Origin: Acerihabitans sp047324305
Lineage (GTDB): Bacteria > Pseudomonadota > Gammaproteobacteria > Enterobacterales > Enterobacteriaceae
Direction of reading: 5' to 3'
Length of the DNA: 64,000 nt
Assembly (NCBI RefSeq): GCF_047324305.1
Contig: NZ_CP178740.1
Span: 4,712,001 to 4,776,000, forward strand
Part shown: positions 43,419 through 53,278 of the stretch, in pieces
Layout of the letters: every line of letters starts with the position of its first letter
How positions within the stretch are numbered: position 1 is the stretch's first letter
Program-made: the position numbers and the translations under genes
Notes under the pieces: model-generated
Databases searched by the model: none
What the model was told of the DNA's origin: nothing
The model's input: the letters and a program-made list of their open reading frames with translations, nothing else

Positions 43419-46400
43419 ATGGTTAATTTAATCAATTACGGCACATCCAATGCCCCATCGGCGTCATCTTTTTATTTGAAACCAATAAATAGTTTGCATT
43501 CATTTTCAAAAGTTATCATTAAAGCTAGAAATATTAATCACCCAAAAGAGCCAGATATTCGCCATCAAGGAAACCAGACGGTTATTGCCGGCGACAAACA
43601 GCGGTCCACGCCGGGCTCAGATGATAGAATTAATTATTTATATCAATGTGCAAATGAATTAATTCGCAACAAAGACTGCTTACTCACGGCCGGCGGCGTA
43701 CGTTATATTAATATCACGCTAATGGATACAACAATTAATCTCCCCGTCAGGCATATTACTTTGCCGAGCGGCCGGGCTATTCTAGCGGGATATTTGGACA
43801 GCCGGTTGGTTGTGGTCCACGAAAATAATTATTATATTGAAGATCTGCTGCAGGCGCCCCTCACTGTCACCTCGGCGCTGGGCCAATTGCTGGCGCACCT
43901 GGCTCAGGGATATAACACGGGGTATATCCTGGCGCGCCCGGCTTGGCTGGATACGGCTTTAAACTGGTTCGCCAACGCGCGGGATCCGCTGATATTCCCC
44001 CAGACGAGCGGCCTGCAGCTCCATGAGCCCGCAGGGCGCCAAACCCTTTATTCAGCCGCTGCCGAGATATCAGCGCATCCGGCCCCCGCGGGCGATAGCC
44101 CACGCCCATTAGAAGTCAAGCCGGCTCCGGCGCTTCCAACAGACGCCGTGATGCCCCATCCGCTCGGTGCGCGCGCTGATGGCTCGCCTGAGCTTGGCCG
44201 CTTTTTCATTGATGACCAGGAATTCAACCTTACACCCGCCAATCCCGCCGGCCGGGCGGTGTTACATGAGCTGGGGCGGGAATTGCAGGCGACGGGCGTT
44301 AACCTTGCCAACGGCAATCGCGAGACTTTAATAGAGTTAGACAAGCTTATCGCCGCCAAGGCTGAAGATATATTTTATTATGGGCTTTATTTTAAAGACA
44401 AAGCGTATGTACTGCACGTACTGATCCTTAAAACGTTAACCGAAAAACTCTTGACGTCGTTGCTGGGTTTAAGCGCAACAGACACCGACGGTCATCGCCT
44501 GATCAAACAGCATATGGCTGATTATAAAACTCTGCACGACTATATTCCGGATATAGAAGGAAAGCTTGTCGAGGCTTATGAAGATATCAATATCGATATC
44601 ATTAGTCATACTGTAGCTTTGCTGAAAAACAGGGATTTCGCCTCAGTCGTAAATGAACAGATATTAAAAATAAAAAATACCTCATTTTATGATCATGCCT
44701 TTCATGTCGAAATATACAACACGCTCAAAGTCATGAAAATAGCTCATGATGAATATACCGCACAGCTTTTCCAAGCCGACCATACCACTTTGGAACGGGT
44801 CACTTACACGACCAATCAGGACATTTACACCGCTCTGATTGATAACAATAAAAAAGCCTTAACCGAGAGCCTGCTGAAATTAAGGTTTTATTATATATTT
44901 GAGTATACCCGTTTTAATGAAATAAGCGTTCATACTAATAACTTTTTATTGCCAGGAGAAATGACCAATCTTGGATACCCTTTCGTCGCTGATGAAACTA
45001 TAATTGATATTGCGGATATGGAAAGACTCTTTATAAATGAGGCGGAAAATTACATCCATTTTAGACATAATAATCATACCCATCTAAATTTTATACTTAA
45101 AATGGTAGAGTTATCTCGGCTGAACGAAGTTCAACCTGAAGATGAGGCATCCTGGCAAGAAAAAAACATTGCACCCTGGGACCAGGCATATGCTATTTTA
45201 TCGGAAATACTGATTGCAAATTACCAAGAGCAAGAAAAATTCCACACAGAGCAGAAATGGTATAACGACTTAAAAATAAACTCACATGCATATAAGTCAA
45301 CGCTTATATTACTTGCTTACTTCAAGAATTTGCAAAGAATATTTATTAACATCATTGATTATTTTAGGGGCAAAAATATAACACTTGTAGCGGATAATGC
45401 TGAACAATATATTGCTGCGGCAAAAATTGAGGCGATGAGAACCGAAACTAAAAAAACGCAAGGCCACCATACAGATTATCAGATGCTTTTGTCATATCAG
45501 CGACGGGTTTTGGAAGGTGATGTTGAACTTATGATGAAAGCCTCCGTATTTTGGTATCTAAGCACAAAAAACAATTTTGATGAAGACCTATTGTCTTCAT
45601 TACAAGCATTGTATATTCTAAGAAGTTTTGTCAGCGAACAACAGCATTTTTTCATTGAGTATAAAACGCGCGAACAAGTGGGCCATTTAAGCATTTATCA
45701 ATTGTCACCTTCAGATAAAAAAGATTCTTTAGAAGATTATTATAAACAATTTTATGATTATAAGCATTTTTACGCCGGTCATGAAGCCCGTAAAAGCAGC
45801 CTGGCGGCGATTAACTTGTCCGCAATCGATTATGTCGACGCCATATACCCGCCAAAAGAAATATTTTGCTTTGAAGTTTTCTCGCGAAACTATGTTTCTA
45901 ACAGCCTATCCCCGTTTAATTATGTTTATTTCCCCCATAAAAATATTGGCTACCTCTCACTTTTGCGATTACAAAGCGGCAAGCTTTTTCTTTTATCAAC
46001 CCTTAGCGGTTATGTCTTTATCCATGACATTGATAAATTTGATAACCAGCCTTTTGTGCAACAGATGATGGCTTACTGGCGCGGCTATAACGCGAATAAG
46101 CAATCGGGGCGCCCAGAGCCGCTGGGGTGCGGGGCTGATTTCCTGGCGGGACTGTTTCCTGATATCGACGCTAACAGCGGCGATCTTACCACCATGATCG
46201 ACCTGGTGCTTTCTCCTCCGGAAGACGAGCCCATGGGTATGCATGCGGCGCCCTTTACGCTGGTTGCAGTCAATAGTAGCGATATCATATCATTGATCAA
46301 ACCCTATATTTCACAACCGATTGACTCGTCACCGCCGGTAAGTCTTGATACGCCGCTGATTACCAATATTGATTATTTGTCTCATGCGACACTGCTTACC

Positions 46401-49277
46401 ATTGCCGATCGATTGAAAGAAACGCTGCGTAACCATAGTTGGCCTGAATATATAGCCTCGTTTATTCCTTTTTTCGATACGCTTTGCAAACACTGGTATG
46501 ATAAAGAGCATGAAATAAAATTCAATGAAATCATGTTCGATCTATTTGATCTCATCACCACGATTGTATTTATGGGGGGGCAATTTAAAAAAATCCCTGA
46601 AAACACATTAAAACATGCATTATACAAAGCCATAAAAAACAATACACCGCGAGAGATGCTACAACGATTTATTCTTAATGAATTAGTGCTATCCGCACCT
46701 GAAGTGGGAAAAAAACTCGCCGCGGCGTCGGTTAAGGAATTTGCTTCTTTCCTTTTTCCGCTACAGCCTTACGGCAGCTTACTGTTTTTTCTTACCTTGA
46801 ACATTAAAAATAAAATCACCGAAATTGTTTCAATCGTCAACGAAGCTATCAGAGCAGAATCACGGCGCAAGAAAAATTTGCGGCAGGCATGGAAAACAGA
46901 TATTGATGCCCGTCTACTGGAAATAAAATCAACGGGTGTTTTGGTTGATAAAATCACGCAAAACAAATTATATTATGTTGTAAATGATAATGACTATTTC
47001 AAGGTTTTCTGGGATAAACATTATGGAGGATGGAGGATTATCAATAAAAAAATGACTAATGAAAAAGATTTTGCTGTGCCGGTAGTACGCAGCAGCACCG
47101 GCAATTGGATAGCCAGTGTCGGTAGTCGTTCCAGTCATTTCATTGCCTCCTACGATTTTTATGAAGTAGCAAAAAAAAACCGCAATCATATTGAGATAAT
47201 ACAATGTGAAGCTGCGCCCACCTTGTCAAAAAAACCGGATATCGATAACAGCACCATAGATTTCTATAAGCGCGTGATACGATTTTATCTTTATAAAAAT
47301 GATTATGTGCGTGATATCATTAATCAAAACATACAGCATGAAAATTTTATTGGCAGATTTCATCGCAGCTTTTTCTTTCGGCAGGAGATTATTGATTCTT
47401 TAAAGTTTAACGGTTATAGCCAGGATGAAGAATTTCTGGTTTCCGCTATACGGGCCTTGACTGAAAAACAAGAAGGGATTATGCGTTTCCGTGCTATTTG
47501 CGGCTGGAAAAACAAGCATTCAACAGTACCTGAAACCTATTTTGCATTAACACTTGATATTGAAAATTATAAATTTATTATTGATCTTAAAGAAATGCGT
47601 GGTTCATTCATTTTACTGGATACCATGGATGTTTTCACCGAAAATGAATGGTTGAGCATGTATAATAAATCGCCATTAGAATTCGAACTCATTAAATATA
47701 AAGATATCGACTCATTAGAGGATGTTAATTATCTGACATACCGGGAGGCTACGTCGCCGTCCAGTATTCTTAAAAACGGTTTCTTGCTTAAAGAACCAAC
47801 ATGGTATTTTCCTTTGATTATCAGAAGCAATAATGCTCCTGGCAAACTAAAATATTCAACCGGTTATGTGCAATCATCCGATTTTCGTCTGGCCGCACGG
47901 GCATTACGCCATTCAACTTATACCTATACGTTTAAAGAAGAATTCCCCCTGCATGTTTTATACAAAACCAAAAAATTGGATAATGAAAGCGCAATAAAAC
48001 TGACCCGAATGATAAACCAGGCAAAAATAGATAATTTTAATAGCCACGCCATTCTTTCCGACAAATTCAGGATAACATCCATAGAGAACATGCTCAAAAT
48101 TAACGAAGGCAACCTTTTGGCGCTCTACAGCACGGCCAATTTACTTGAGCATCTATTGCTTTGTCAGGGCCACGGTCGATTTATCGGCATAGAAAATCAC
48201 TTTTTTGATCCCGACCTGCCGGCAAGGGTTTCCATCGTTATCGCCGAACAAATGGGCACGTTCGGGCAAGGGCTGCTGACGCTGCGCCACAACGGCAAAA
48301 ACCTCTTCGTCATGGCGGGCAAGGCCTTTGGCTCGAAGATTGAGATCCCCACATTAATGGATGAACTTCCTCGTGAAAAAGTGCCTATTTATCTGAGTGA
48401 CGGCCAGCAAAGAGGCTACAGGGAGCAGCAGGTTTCGCGCGAAAAAATCCTGTTGGGAAAAGATTGTCATATCGACCTGATCAGTGATGCCAAGACGCGC
48501 TTAAGGATAAAACTGCATGGCGCGCCCTTTAATGTGAATAACATGGATGCCATTGAGTTTTCAGACATTGTCCGCGGGCTTTCGTATCTGGATAATGCCA
48601 AATTCAGGTTTCAGGATTTGGAAAGCATTGAACTTTTTTCCTGCTACAGCGGCTATGGCCACCGCTATTCGACGGGGCAAATCCTTGCCAATGAGCTAGG
48701 TCTGCCTATTAAGGCTTACCCGTATAAAATCAGCGACGATATCCGCCAGCGCAGGCCGGAATGGTTTACCTGGTTTCGACCGGGTAAGCAGCATATGAGC
48801 CCGGCCCGCGGCAGCGTCGATTCCTCTCATGGTTCCGAGGATGGAAGCTTCAGCCAAAGCCAGAGGATACATCGCCGGTTGCATGATTTGATAAGCTTCG
48901 TACTGAATATGCATAAAAGAATTTTAGTCCAGCGCAACAAGCGCGATCGTGCGGCGGCGCCAAATAACACCACGGCGACGGGCCCTATCCCGGCATCAGC
49001 CCCAAATGCTGGTCAAATGCCGTTAATCTATCTGGATATTTTGCAGCAATTATATGGCTATGCCCCGCCCAACGCGGATATCCCCCGTCATATACAATCC
49101 CTTAGTCCGCAGTCCTTACATATACTGGATGCCATTATCGCCGAATATCACTTAACCGGCGAGGAGGATCGCTTTATTGTCGAGCAGGCTTTTCTGGATG
49201 TCATACTCTCGCTGGACGAATATCGTTATCTGTCCGATTGGTTTGCTAATGAAATCAACCCGGGCGATCGGCACTGA
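43419..49277 (+). CDS. Giant toxin-like protein 2, C80-like protease with His/Cys intact
   Basis: Unrecognised 1952-residue paralog of the protein at 36658, with about half the residues identical in the C-terminal stretches I aligned. ATG 43419 has TAAGGAAA upstream; a TTG at 43350 would add 23 residues. It has the same order: conserved N domain (LPSGRAILAGYLDSRL), Pro/Ala-rich linker, helical middle, YREATSPSSILKNGF at 1441-1455, then the C80-like domain: LRIKLHGAPF with His1700 and SIELFSCYSGYG with Cys1742. The 42-residue His-Cys spacing and the strand-HG ... SIExxxC layout resemble MARTX and clostridial-toxin self-cleaving proteases. Unlike those, the domain is near the C-terminus. No signal peptide, no chaperone or exporter beside it. 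Host-directed toxin or effector is inference. Confidence 0.78.
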   Translation: MVNLINYGTSNAPSASSFYLKPINSLHSFSKVIIKARNINHPKEPDIRHQGNQTVIAGDKQRSTPGSDDRINYLYQCANELIRNKDCLLTAGGVRYINITLMDTTINLPVRHITLPSGRAILAGYLDSRLVVVHENNYYIEDLLQAPLTVTSALGQLLAHLAQGYNTGYILARPAWLDTALNWFANARDPLIFPQTSGLQLHEPAGRQTLYSAAAEISAHPAPAGDSPRPLEVKPAPALPTDAVMPHPLGARADGSPELGRFFIDDQEFNLTPANPAGRAVLHELGRELQATGVNLANGNRETLIELDKLIAAKAEDIFYYGLYFKDKAYVLHVLILKTLTEKLLTSLLGLSATDTDGHRLIKQHMADYKTLHDYIPDIEGKLVEAYEDINIDIISHTVALLKNRDFASVVNEQILKIKNTSFYDHAFHVEIYNTLKVMKIAHDEYTAQLFQADHTTLERVTYTTNQDIYTALIDNNKKALTESLLKLRFYYIFEYTRFNEISVHTNNFLLPGEMTNLGYPFVADETIIDIADMERLFINEAENYIHFRHNNHTHLNFILKMVELSRLNEVQPEDEASWQEKNIAPWDQAYAILSEILIANYQEQEKFHTEQKWYNDLKINSHAYKSTLILLAYFKNLQRIFINIIDYFRGKNITLVADNAEQYIAAAKIEAMRTETKKTQGHHTDYQMLLSYQRRVLEGDVELMMKASVFWYLSTKNNFDEDLLSSLQALYILRSFVSEQQHFFIEYKTREQVGHLSIYQLSPSDKKDSLEDYYKQFYDYKHFYAGHEARKSSLAAINLSAIDYVDAIYPPKEIFCFEVFSRNYVSNSLSPFNYVYFPHKNIGYLSLLRLQSGKLFLLSTLSGYVFIHDIDKFDNQPFVQQMMAYWRGYNANKQSGRPEPLGCGADFLAGLFPDIDANSGDLTTMIDLVLSPPEDEPMGMHAAPFTLVAVNSSDIISLIKPYISQPIDSSPPVSLDTPLITNIDYLSHATLLTIADRLKETLRNHSWPEYIASFIPFFDTLCKHWYDKEHEIKFNEIMFDLFDLITTIVFMGGQFKKIPENTLKHALYKAIKNNTPREMLQRFILNELVLSAPEVGKKLAAASVKEFASFLFPLQPYGSLLFFLTLNIKNKITEIVSIVNEAIRAESRRKKNLRQAWKTDIDARLLEIKSTGVLVDKITQNKLYYVVNDNDYFKVFWDKHYGGWRIINKKMTNEKDFAVPVVRSSTGNWIASVGSRSSHFIASYDFYEVAKKNRNHIEIIQCEAAPTLSKKPDIDNSTIDFYKRVIRFYLYKNDYVRDIINQNIQHENFIGRFHRSFFFRQEIIDSLKFNGYSQDEEFLVSAIRALTEKQEGIMRFRAICGWKNKHSTVPETYFALTLDIENYKFIIDLKEMRGSFILLDTMDVFTENEWLSMYNKSPLEFELIKYKDIDSLEDVNYLTYREATSPSSILKNGFLLKEPTWYFPLIIRSNNAPGKLKYSTGYVQSSDFRLAARALRHSTYTYTFKEEFPLHVLYKTKKLDNESAIKLTRMINQAKIDNFNSHAILSDKFRITSIENMLKINEGNLLALYSTANLLEHLLLCQGHGRFIGIENHFFDPDLPARVSIVIAEQMGTFGQGLLTLRHNGKNLFVMAGKAFGSKIEIPTLMDELPREKVPIYLSDGQQRGYREQQVSREKILLGKDCHIDLISDAKTRLRIKLHGAPFNVNNMDAIEFSDIVRGLSYLDNAKFRFQDLESIELFSCYSGYGHRYSTGQILANELGLPIKAYPYKISDDIRQRRPEWFTWFRPGKQHMSPARGSVDSSHGSEDGSFSQSQRIHRRLHDLISFVLNMHKRILVQRNKRDRAAAPNNTTATGPIPASAPNAGQMPLIYLDILQQLYGYAPPNADIPRHIQSLSPQSLHILDAIIAEYHLTGEEDRFIVEQAFLDVILSLDEYRYLSDWFANEINPGDRH

Positions 49278-49328
49278 TGGCATAACCGGACGGATGACGG
49301 ATAAAGGGCGCGCGCGCAGGCAATCACC

Positions 49329-50780
49329 TCAACTTGAACAGGATATCTCCAAATGCCTGCCCCACTCCGGCGGCGGCGCGGCCAGGTCGTTAAACGCCGC
49401 ATCGCCATCAAACGGACGGCGCAGGGCCTGGTGAAGCCTGGCTAAAAAAGCGGTGTCGTTTTGTTCAGCGCCGTCGATAGCCTGCTGGGCCAGATAGTTG
49501 CGCAGGATGATGTTGGGGTTTTTAGCCAGCATGGCCTGCCTGCGCCGATCGTTATCGACGTCTTCCTGCAGTAGCCGGCGGCGGTAAGACTGATACCAGC
49601 TGTCAAAACCCGCCAGGTCTTTCATTTCATCGCGTAGCGGCGAGCGCGGATTGCGAGCCTCGCTTTCACTTAACAAGCGAAACACCTGAGTGTAGTCGCT
49701 GCCTTCACGCGCCATGAGTCCAAGCAGGCCGGTGAGAATATCATTATCTTGTCGATCGCGCGTGGTAAAGCCCAGTTTGGCGCGCATCTCCTCGCCATAA
49801 GCGTCCATCAGCGCCGGTTCATAGCAAGCCAGCGCCCGCTCAAGAGAGTCGACCGGCATCAGGCCGGATAACGCCTGCGCCAGTCGATGCAAATTCCATA
49901 AACCCACCGCCGGCTGGTTGTCAAACGCATAGCGGCCCTGATGGTCGGTATGGTTGCAGATATAATCCGGCTGGTACGCATCAAGAAAACCAAAGGGGCC
50001 ATAATCTATGGTAATGCCCAAAATCGACATGTTGTCGGTATTCATCACGCCGTGGGCAAATCCCACCGCCTGCCACTGGGCAATCATGCGCGCCGTCCTT
50101 TCCACCACATCCGTCAGCCATAAACGGTAGCGATCTTCCAGGCCCAGCCATTGCGGCCAGTGGCGGCCGATAACATAATCCGCCAACTGGCGTACCTTAT
50201 CGGGTTCGCGCCGGTAGTAGAAATGCTCGAAATGCCCAAAGCGCACATGGCTTGGCGCCACCCGCAGCAGCATGGCGCCCGGCTCCGCTTTTTCGCGCCA
50301 TACCGGCTCGTCGCTGGTGACGATGGTCAGTGCCCGCGTCGTGCCGATGCCAAGATAATGCAGCGCTTCGGACGCCAGAAACTCGCGTACCACGGAACGC
50401 AGCACCGCGCGGCCGTCCCCCATGCGCGAATAGGGCGTGAGGCCGGCGCCTTTCAGATGCCAGTCCATCGACCTTCCGTCCGCCAGTTGCTGTTCGCCGA
50501 GCAGTATGCCGCGCCCGTCGCCCAGTTGGCCCGCCCAGGCGCCGAACTGATGGCCACTGTAAACCTGCGCCAGCGGCTGCATGCCGGGCAGCAGCTGTTC
50601 GCCGGACCATATCGCCGCATGCCGCTCGTCGAACAGTTCATCGGCAAGAGCCAGCTCGCCGGCCAATGCCGCGCTATGGTAAAGCAATCGTGCGCCGCGC
50701 AGCGGGGTGGGCGCAAGAGCGGTATAAAAACCGGGCAACTGGTGGAAATAGCTATTCTTGAATATCGGGGTCTGTGCCAT
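49329..50780 (-). CDS. selO: Protein adenylyltransferase SelO
   Basis: Pseudokinase-fold enzyme that AMPylates proteins and responds to oxidative stress (E. coli YdiU). The 483-residue product (478 in E. coli) has VYSGHQFGAWAGQLGDGRG, DWHLKGAGLTPYSRMGDGRA, SEALHYLGIGTTRAL, HGVMNTDNMSILGITIDYGPFGF-type blocks, and the C-terminal ISCSS with the conserved Cys. It was the neighbour of aroH before the toxin locus; a decayed duplicate lies at 42549-42850. Confidence 0.97.
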   Translation of the reverse strand: MAQTPIFKNSYFHQLPGFYTALAPTPLRGARLLYHSAALAGELALADELFDERHAAIWSGEQLLPGMQPLAQVYSGHQFGAWAGQLGDGRGILLGEQQLADGRSMDWHLKGAGLTPYSRMGDGRAVLRSVVREFLASEALHYLGIGTTRALTIVTSDEPVWREKAEPGAMLLRVAPSHVRFGHFEHFYYRREPDKVRQLADYVIGRHWPQWLGLEDRYRLWLTDVVERTARMIAQWQAVGFAHGVMNTDNMSILGITIDYGPFGFLDAYQPDYICNHTDHQGRYAFDNQPAVGLWNLHRLAQALSGLMPVDSLERALACYEPALMDAYGEEMRAKLGFTTRDRQDNDILTGLLGLMAREGSDYTQVFRLLSESEARNPRSPLRDEMKDLAGFDSWYQSYRRRLLQEDVDNDRRRQAMLAKNPNIILRNYLAQQAIDGAEQNDTAFLARLHQALRRPFDGDAAFNDLAAPPPEWGRHLEISCSS

Positions 50781-50902
50781 GGTGCCTCCTTACTCAAGTG
50801 TAGAACGTCCGGCGACATACCTGTAGTGCGACCACCGGTCTCCCCGTCACCGCTTGCCGCCGCATGAGCCATGGCCGGCCATGCCGCCGGGAAAACTTCC
50901 TT

Positions 50903-51919
50903 TTAGCGCACGGCGTCGCTCAACCACGCGCTGACGTCTTCCAGCGCGTCGCGGTCCTGCGCAAAATCGGCCATTATCCGCCGGCAAGCCAATGCCATAT
51001 CGGCGGGACGATAGGTTACGCCGGGCAATGCCCTGGCCAATGCCTCCAGGGGACTGGGATTCAAACTGTCGGTAAAGAGTTGGCAGCGGGTTATCACGCC
51101 GTGTTCCATGTCCATATGCAATTCCACCCCGCCCCAGGCAAAACGCGCATCCAGCGTATGGCTGAAGGCCGGCGCCTGGCCAAAATTCCATTCCCAACTG
51201 CTTTGTTTGGCAAATTGCGCGGCAAACCCGGGCAGGTCCGGCACCTTGTCCGGCGAAATGATTTCGGGCATCACCGGTTCGCCATACCATTGGCTGAACG
51301 CGTCGCTCAGGTAGCGGCATAACAGGTGATGCTCGATAGCGGGCAGCACCTCGACAAGATTGGCCACCCTGGCGCGCACCGAGGAAATACCCTTTGCCTG
51401 TAATTTTTTCACATCGGGATTAAGGTATAGCGCCAGTCGGTCCAGATCGGCGTTGAGCAGCAGAGTGCCGTGGTGAAATCCCCGATCAGCCGTTTCGCGA
51501 TAGGCGGAGCCGGAGATTTTACGCTCGCCGTCGGAGGTGCCCAGCACCAGGTCGTTGCGCCCCGACGCGGTCGCCGCGATACCCATATTGCGCAGGCCAT
51601 TGAGGATGATTTGGGTGGAAATGGATTTATCATAGCCCGGCTTGCCGGCCATAAAAGTGAAGCACGTATTACCCAGATCGTGAAATACCGCGCCGCCTCC
51701 GCTGCTACGCCGGGCCAGTTTGATATGGTCCTGCGCCATGCGCCGGGTATTGCATTCTTTCCAGGGATTCTGCGCGCGGCCAATCACCACCGTATCCGCA
51801 TTGCGCCATAAAAACAGCACGCGTTGGGTGGCCGGCATCTGGCGGAAAATACACTCTTCCACCGCCAGGTTAAACCAGGGATCGTAGGAATCGGACAAAA
51901 ATAGCCGCAGGGATGACAT
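50903..51919 (-). CDS. lplA: Lipoate-protein ligase A
   Basis: Activates free lipoate with ATP and attaches it to E2 and GcvH lipoyl domains. The 338-residue product equals E. coli LplA in length. It contains SDSYDPWFNLAVEECIFRQM, LARRSSGGGAVFHDLGNTCF with the lipoate-binding Gly loop, and SGSAYRETADRGFHHGTLLL. In E. coli lplA is far from this region, so its position between selO and nlpC is a local difference. GC content is like the backbone. Confidence 0.97.
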   Translation of the reverse strand: MSSLRLFLSDSYDPWFNLAVEECIFRQMPATQRVLFLWRNADTVVIGRAQNPWKECNTRRMAQDHIKLARRSSGGGAVFHDLGNTCFTFMAGKPGYDKSISTQIILNGLRNMGIAATASGRNDLVLGTSDGERKISGSAYRETADRGFHHGTLLLNADLDRLALYLNPDVKKLQAKGISSVRARVANLVEVLPAIEHHLLCRYLSDAFSQWYGEPVMPEIISPDKVPDLPGFAAQFAKQSSWEWNFGQAPAFSHTLDARFAWGGVELHMDMEHGVITRCQLFTDSLNPSPLEALARALPGVTYRPADMALACRRIMADFAQDRDALEDVSAWLSDAVR

Positions 51920-51954
51920 ACTTTCTCCCGTCGTGACGACGTTAAATCAGCCGG

Positions 51955-52422
51955 TTAAATACGCCGCGCCTGCCAATAGGCTTTGCGCCAGTAAACATTG
52001 TCCAGCGATGAGCGTATGACGCCGCGGCTGGTCGAGGCATGGATAAACAGATCGTCGGTATCATAGATACCCACATGCAGTCCGTTGGCGCCGCTGCCCG
52101 TTTTGAAAAACACCAGATCCCCCGGCAATAGATCGTCACGAGAGATGCGCGTGCCGACTTTAGTCTGCGCCTCTGTGGAGCGCGGTAATATGATGTCAAA
52201 CCGGTCCCTGAAGGTGCGATAGACAAAACCGGAGCAGTCCACCCCGTCCTGGTTCAGACCGCCATAGCGGTAGGGCGTGCCGTGCCATTGGCGCAGCTGC
52301 GCATGGAGACGGGATTGCACCACGCTGGCGTTGGCCAGCCGCGGGTCGGGACTGGGCGCATGGTGGCTACAGCCGGTAATCAATAACGTTACTGCCAACA
52401 GCCAAAAGGACATCCGTCTCAT
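51955..52422 (-). CDS. nlpC: NlpC lipoprotein (NlpC/P60 peptidase)
   Basis: Probable outer-membrane-anchored cell-wall endopeptidase, founding member of NlpC/P60. The 155-residue product has lipobox ITGC (Cys18), WHGTPYRYGGLNQDGVDCSGF with the catalytic Cys, and NGLHVGIYDTDDLFIHAS with the His, and ends WQARRI (154 residues in E. coli). It lies 35 bp after btuD on the same strand, as in E. coli. Its GGATAAACAG at 52041 matches the breakpoint of the ancient duplication. Confidence 0.96.
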   Translation of the reverse strand: MRRMSFWLLAVTLLITGCSHHAPSPDPRLANASVVQSRLHAQLRQWHGTPYRYGGLNQDGVDCSGFVYRTFRDRFDIILPRSTEAQTKVGTRISRDDLLPGDLVFFKTGSGANGLHVGIYDTDDLFIHASTSRGVIRSSLDNVYWRKAYWQARRI

Positions 52423-52457
52423 TTTCTACTTATGACTCTTTATATTGACCATGCTGA

Positions 52458-53264
52458 TTAAGAAGCGCCCGAAATCATCCGCTGCGACGGTAAAGACGGG
52501 CCCGATGCCACCAGCCAGGGGCGCTCGCCGGCCTGGAGCAGGGTAAAATCCACGCCGAACACCGGCGAAAGGATCTCGGGACGCATAACCTGCCCCGCGC
52601 TGCCCTGCGCCGCCAGGGCGCCGGAGGACATAAGCCACACCCGGCCGGCATGATGCAGGGTATGGTTAAGATCATGGGCGCAGATCAGCACGCCGAGCCC
52701 CGCGGCCGCGACTTCCGCCAGCAGCGCATCCAGGGCCACGCGCTGGGCGATATCCAGGCTGGCGGCGGGTTCGTCGAGCAGCAGCAGCCGGCCAAGGGGG
52801 TTCACGTCCGGCCAGATCTGCAGAAATACCGCCGCTAGCCTTACCCGTTGCCATTCGCCGCCGGATAGCTGGCTTAACGGGCGGTCGAGTTTATCCGCCA
52901 GCGACAAGGCCGCGGCCAGATATGCCACGGTCCGATCAATCGCGGCCTCGTCGGCGTTGCGCGGCTGATGCAGCATCAGATACTGGAATACCGGCATGGC
53001 GGTGGAGGGCAGCGCCTGCTGGCATAAATAGCCCCGGCGCAGGGCCAGGTCGGCGCCATGCCACTGTCCCACCGGCCGGCCGAGCAGGCTGACGTCCCCC
53101 GCCGACGCCATCAGGCCGGCGATACAGGCCAGCAGCGTGCTTTTCCCCGCGCCGTTAGGTCCGATGATATGGATCAGGCTGCCGGTCGGTACTTGGACCG
53201 ATATCTTCGCCAGGCGCCGCGGCACCGATACGCGCCGCAGATCCAGTAATAACGGCGGCTGCAT
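52458..53264 (-). CDS. btuD: Vitamin B12 ABC transporter ATPase BtuD
   Basis: ATPase of BtuCDF, which imports cobalamin across the inner membrane. The 268-residue product (249 in E. coli) has Walker A IGPNGAGKSTLL, signature LSGGEWQRVRLA, Walker B LLLLDEPAASLD and the H-loop CAHDLNHTLHHA. The C-terminus is about 19 residues longer than in E. coli, ending QRMISGAS. btuE and btuC lie upstream. Confidence 0.95.
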   Translation of the reverse strand: MQPPLLLDLRRVSVPRRLAKISVQVPTGSLIHIIGPNGAGKSTLLACIAGLMASAGDVSLLGRPVGQWHGADLALRRGYLCQQALPSTAMPVFQYLMLHQPRNADEAAIDRTVAYLAAALSLADKLDRPLSQLSGGEWQRVRLAAVFLQIWPDVNPLGRLLLLDEPAASLDIAQRVALDALLAEVAAAGLGVLICAHDLNHTLHHAGRVWLMSSGALAAQGSAGQVMRPEILSPVFGVDFTLLQAGERPWLVASGPSLPSQRMISGAS

Positions 53265-53278
53265 GGCCGGTGCGCCGT

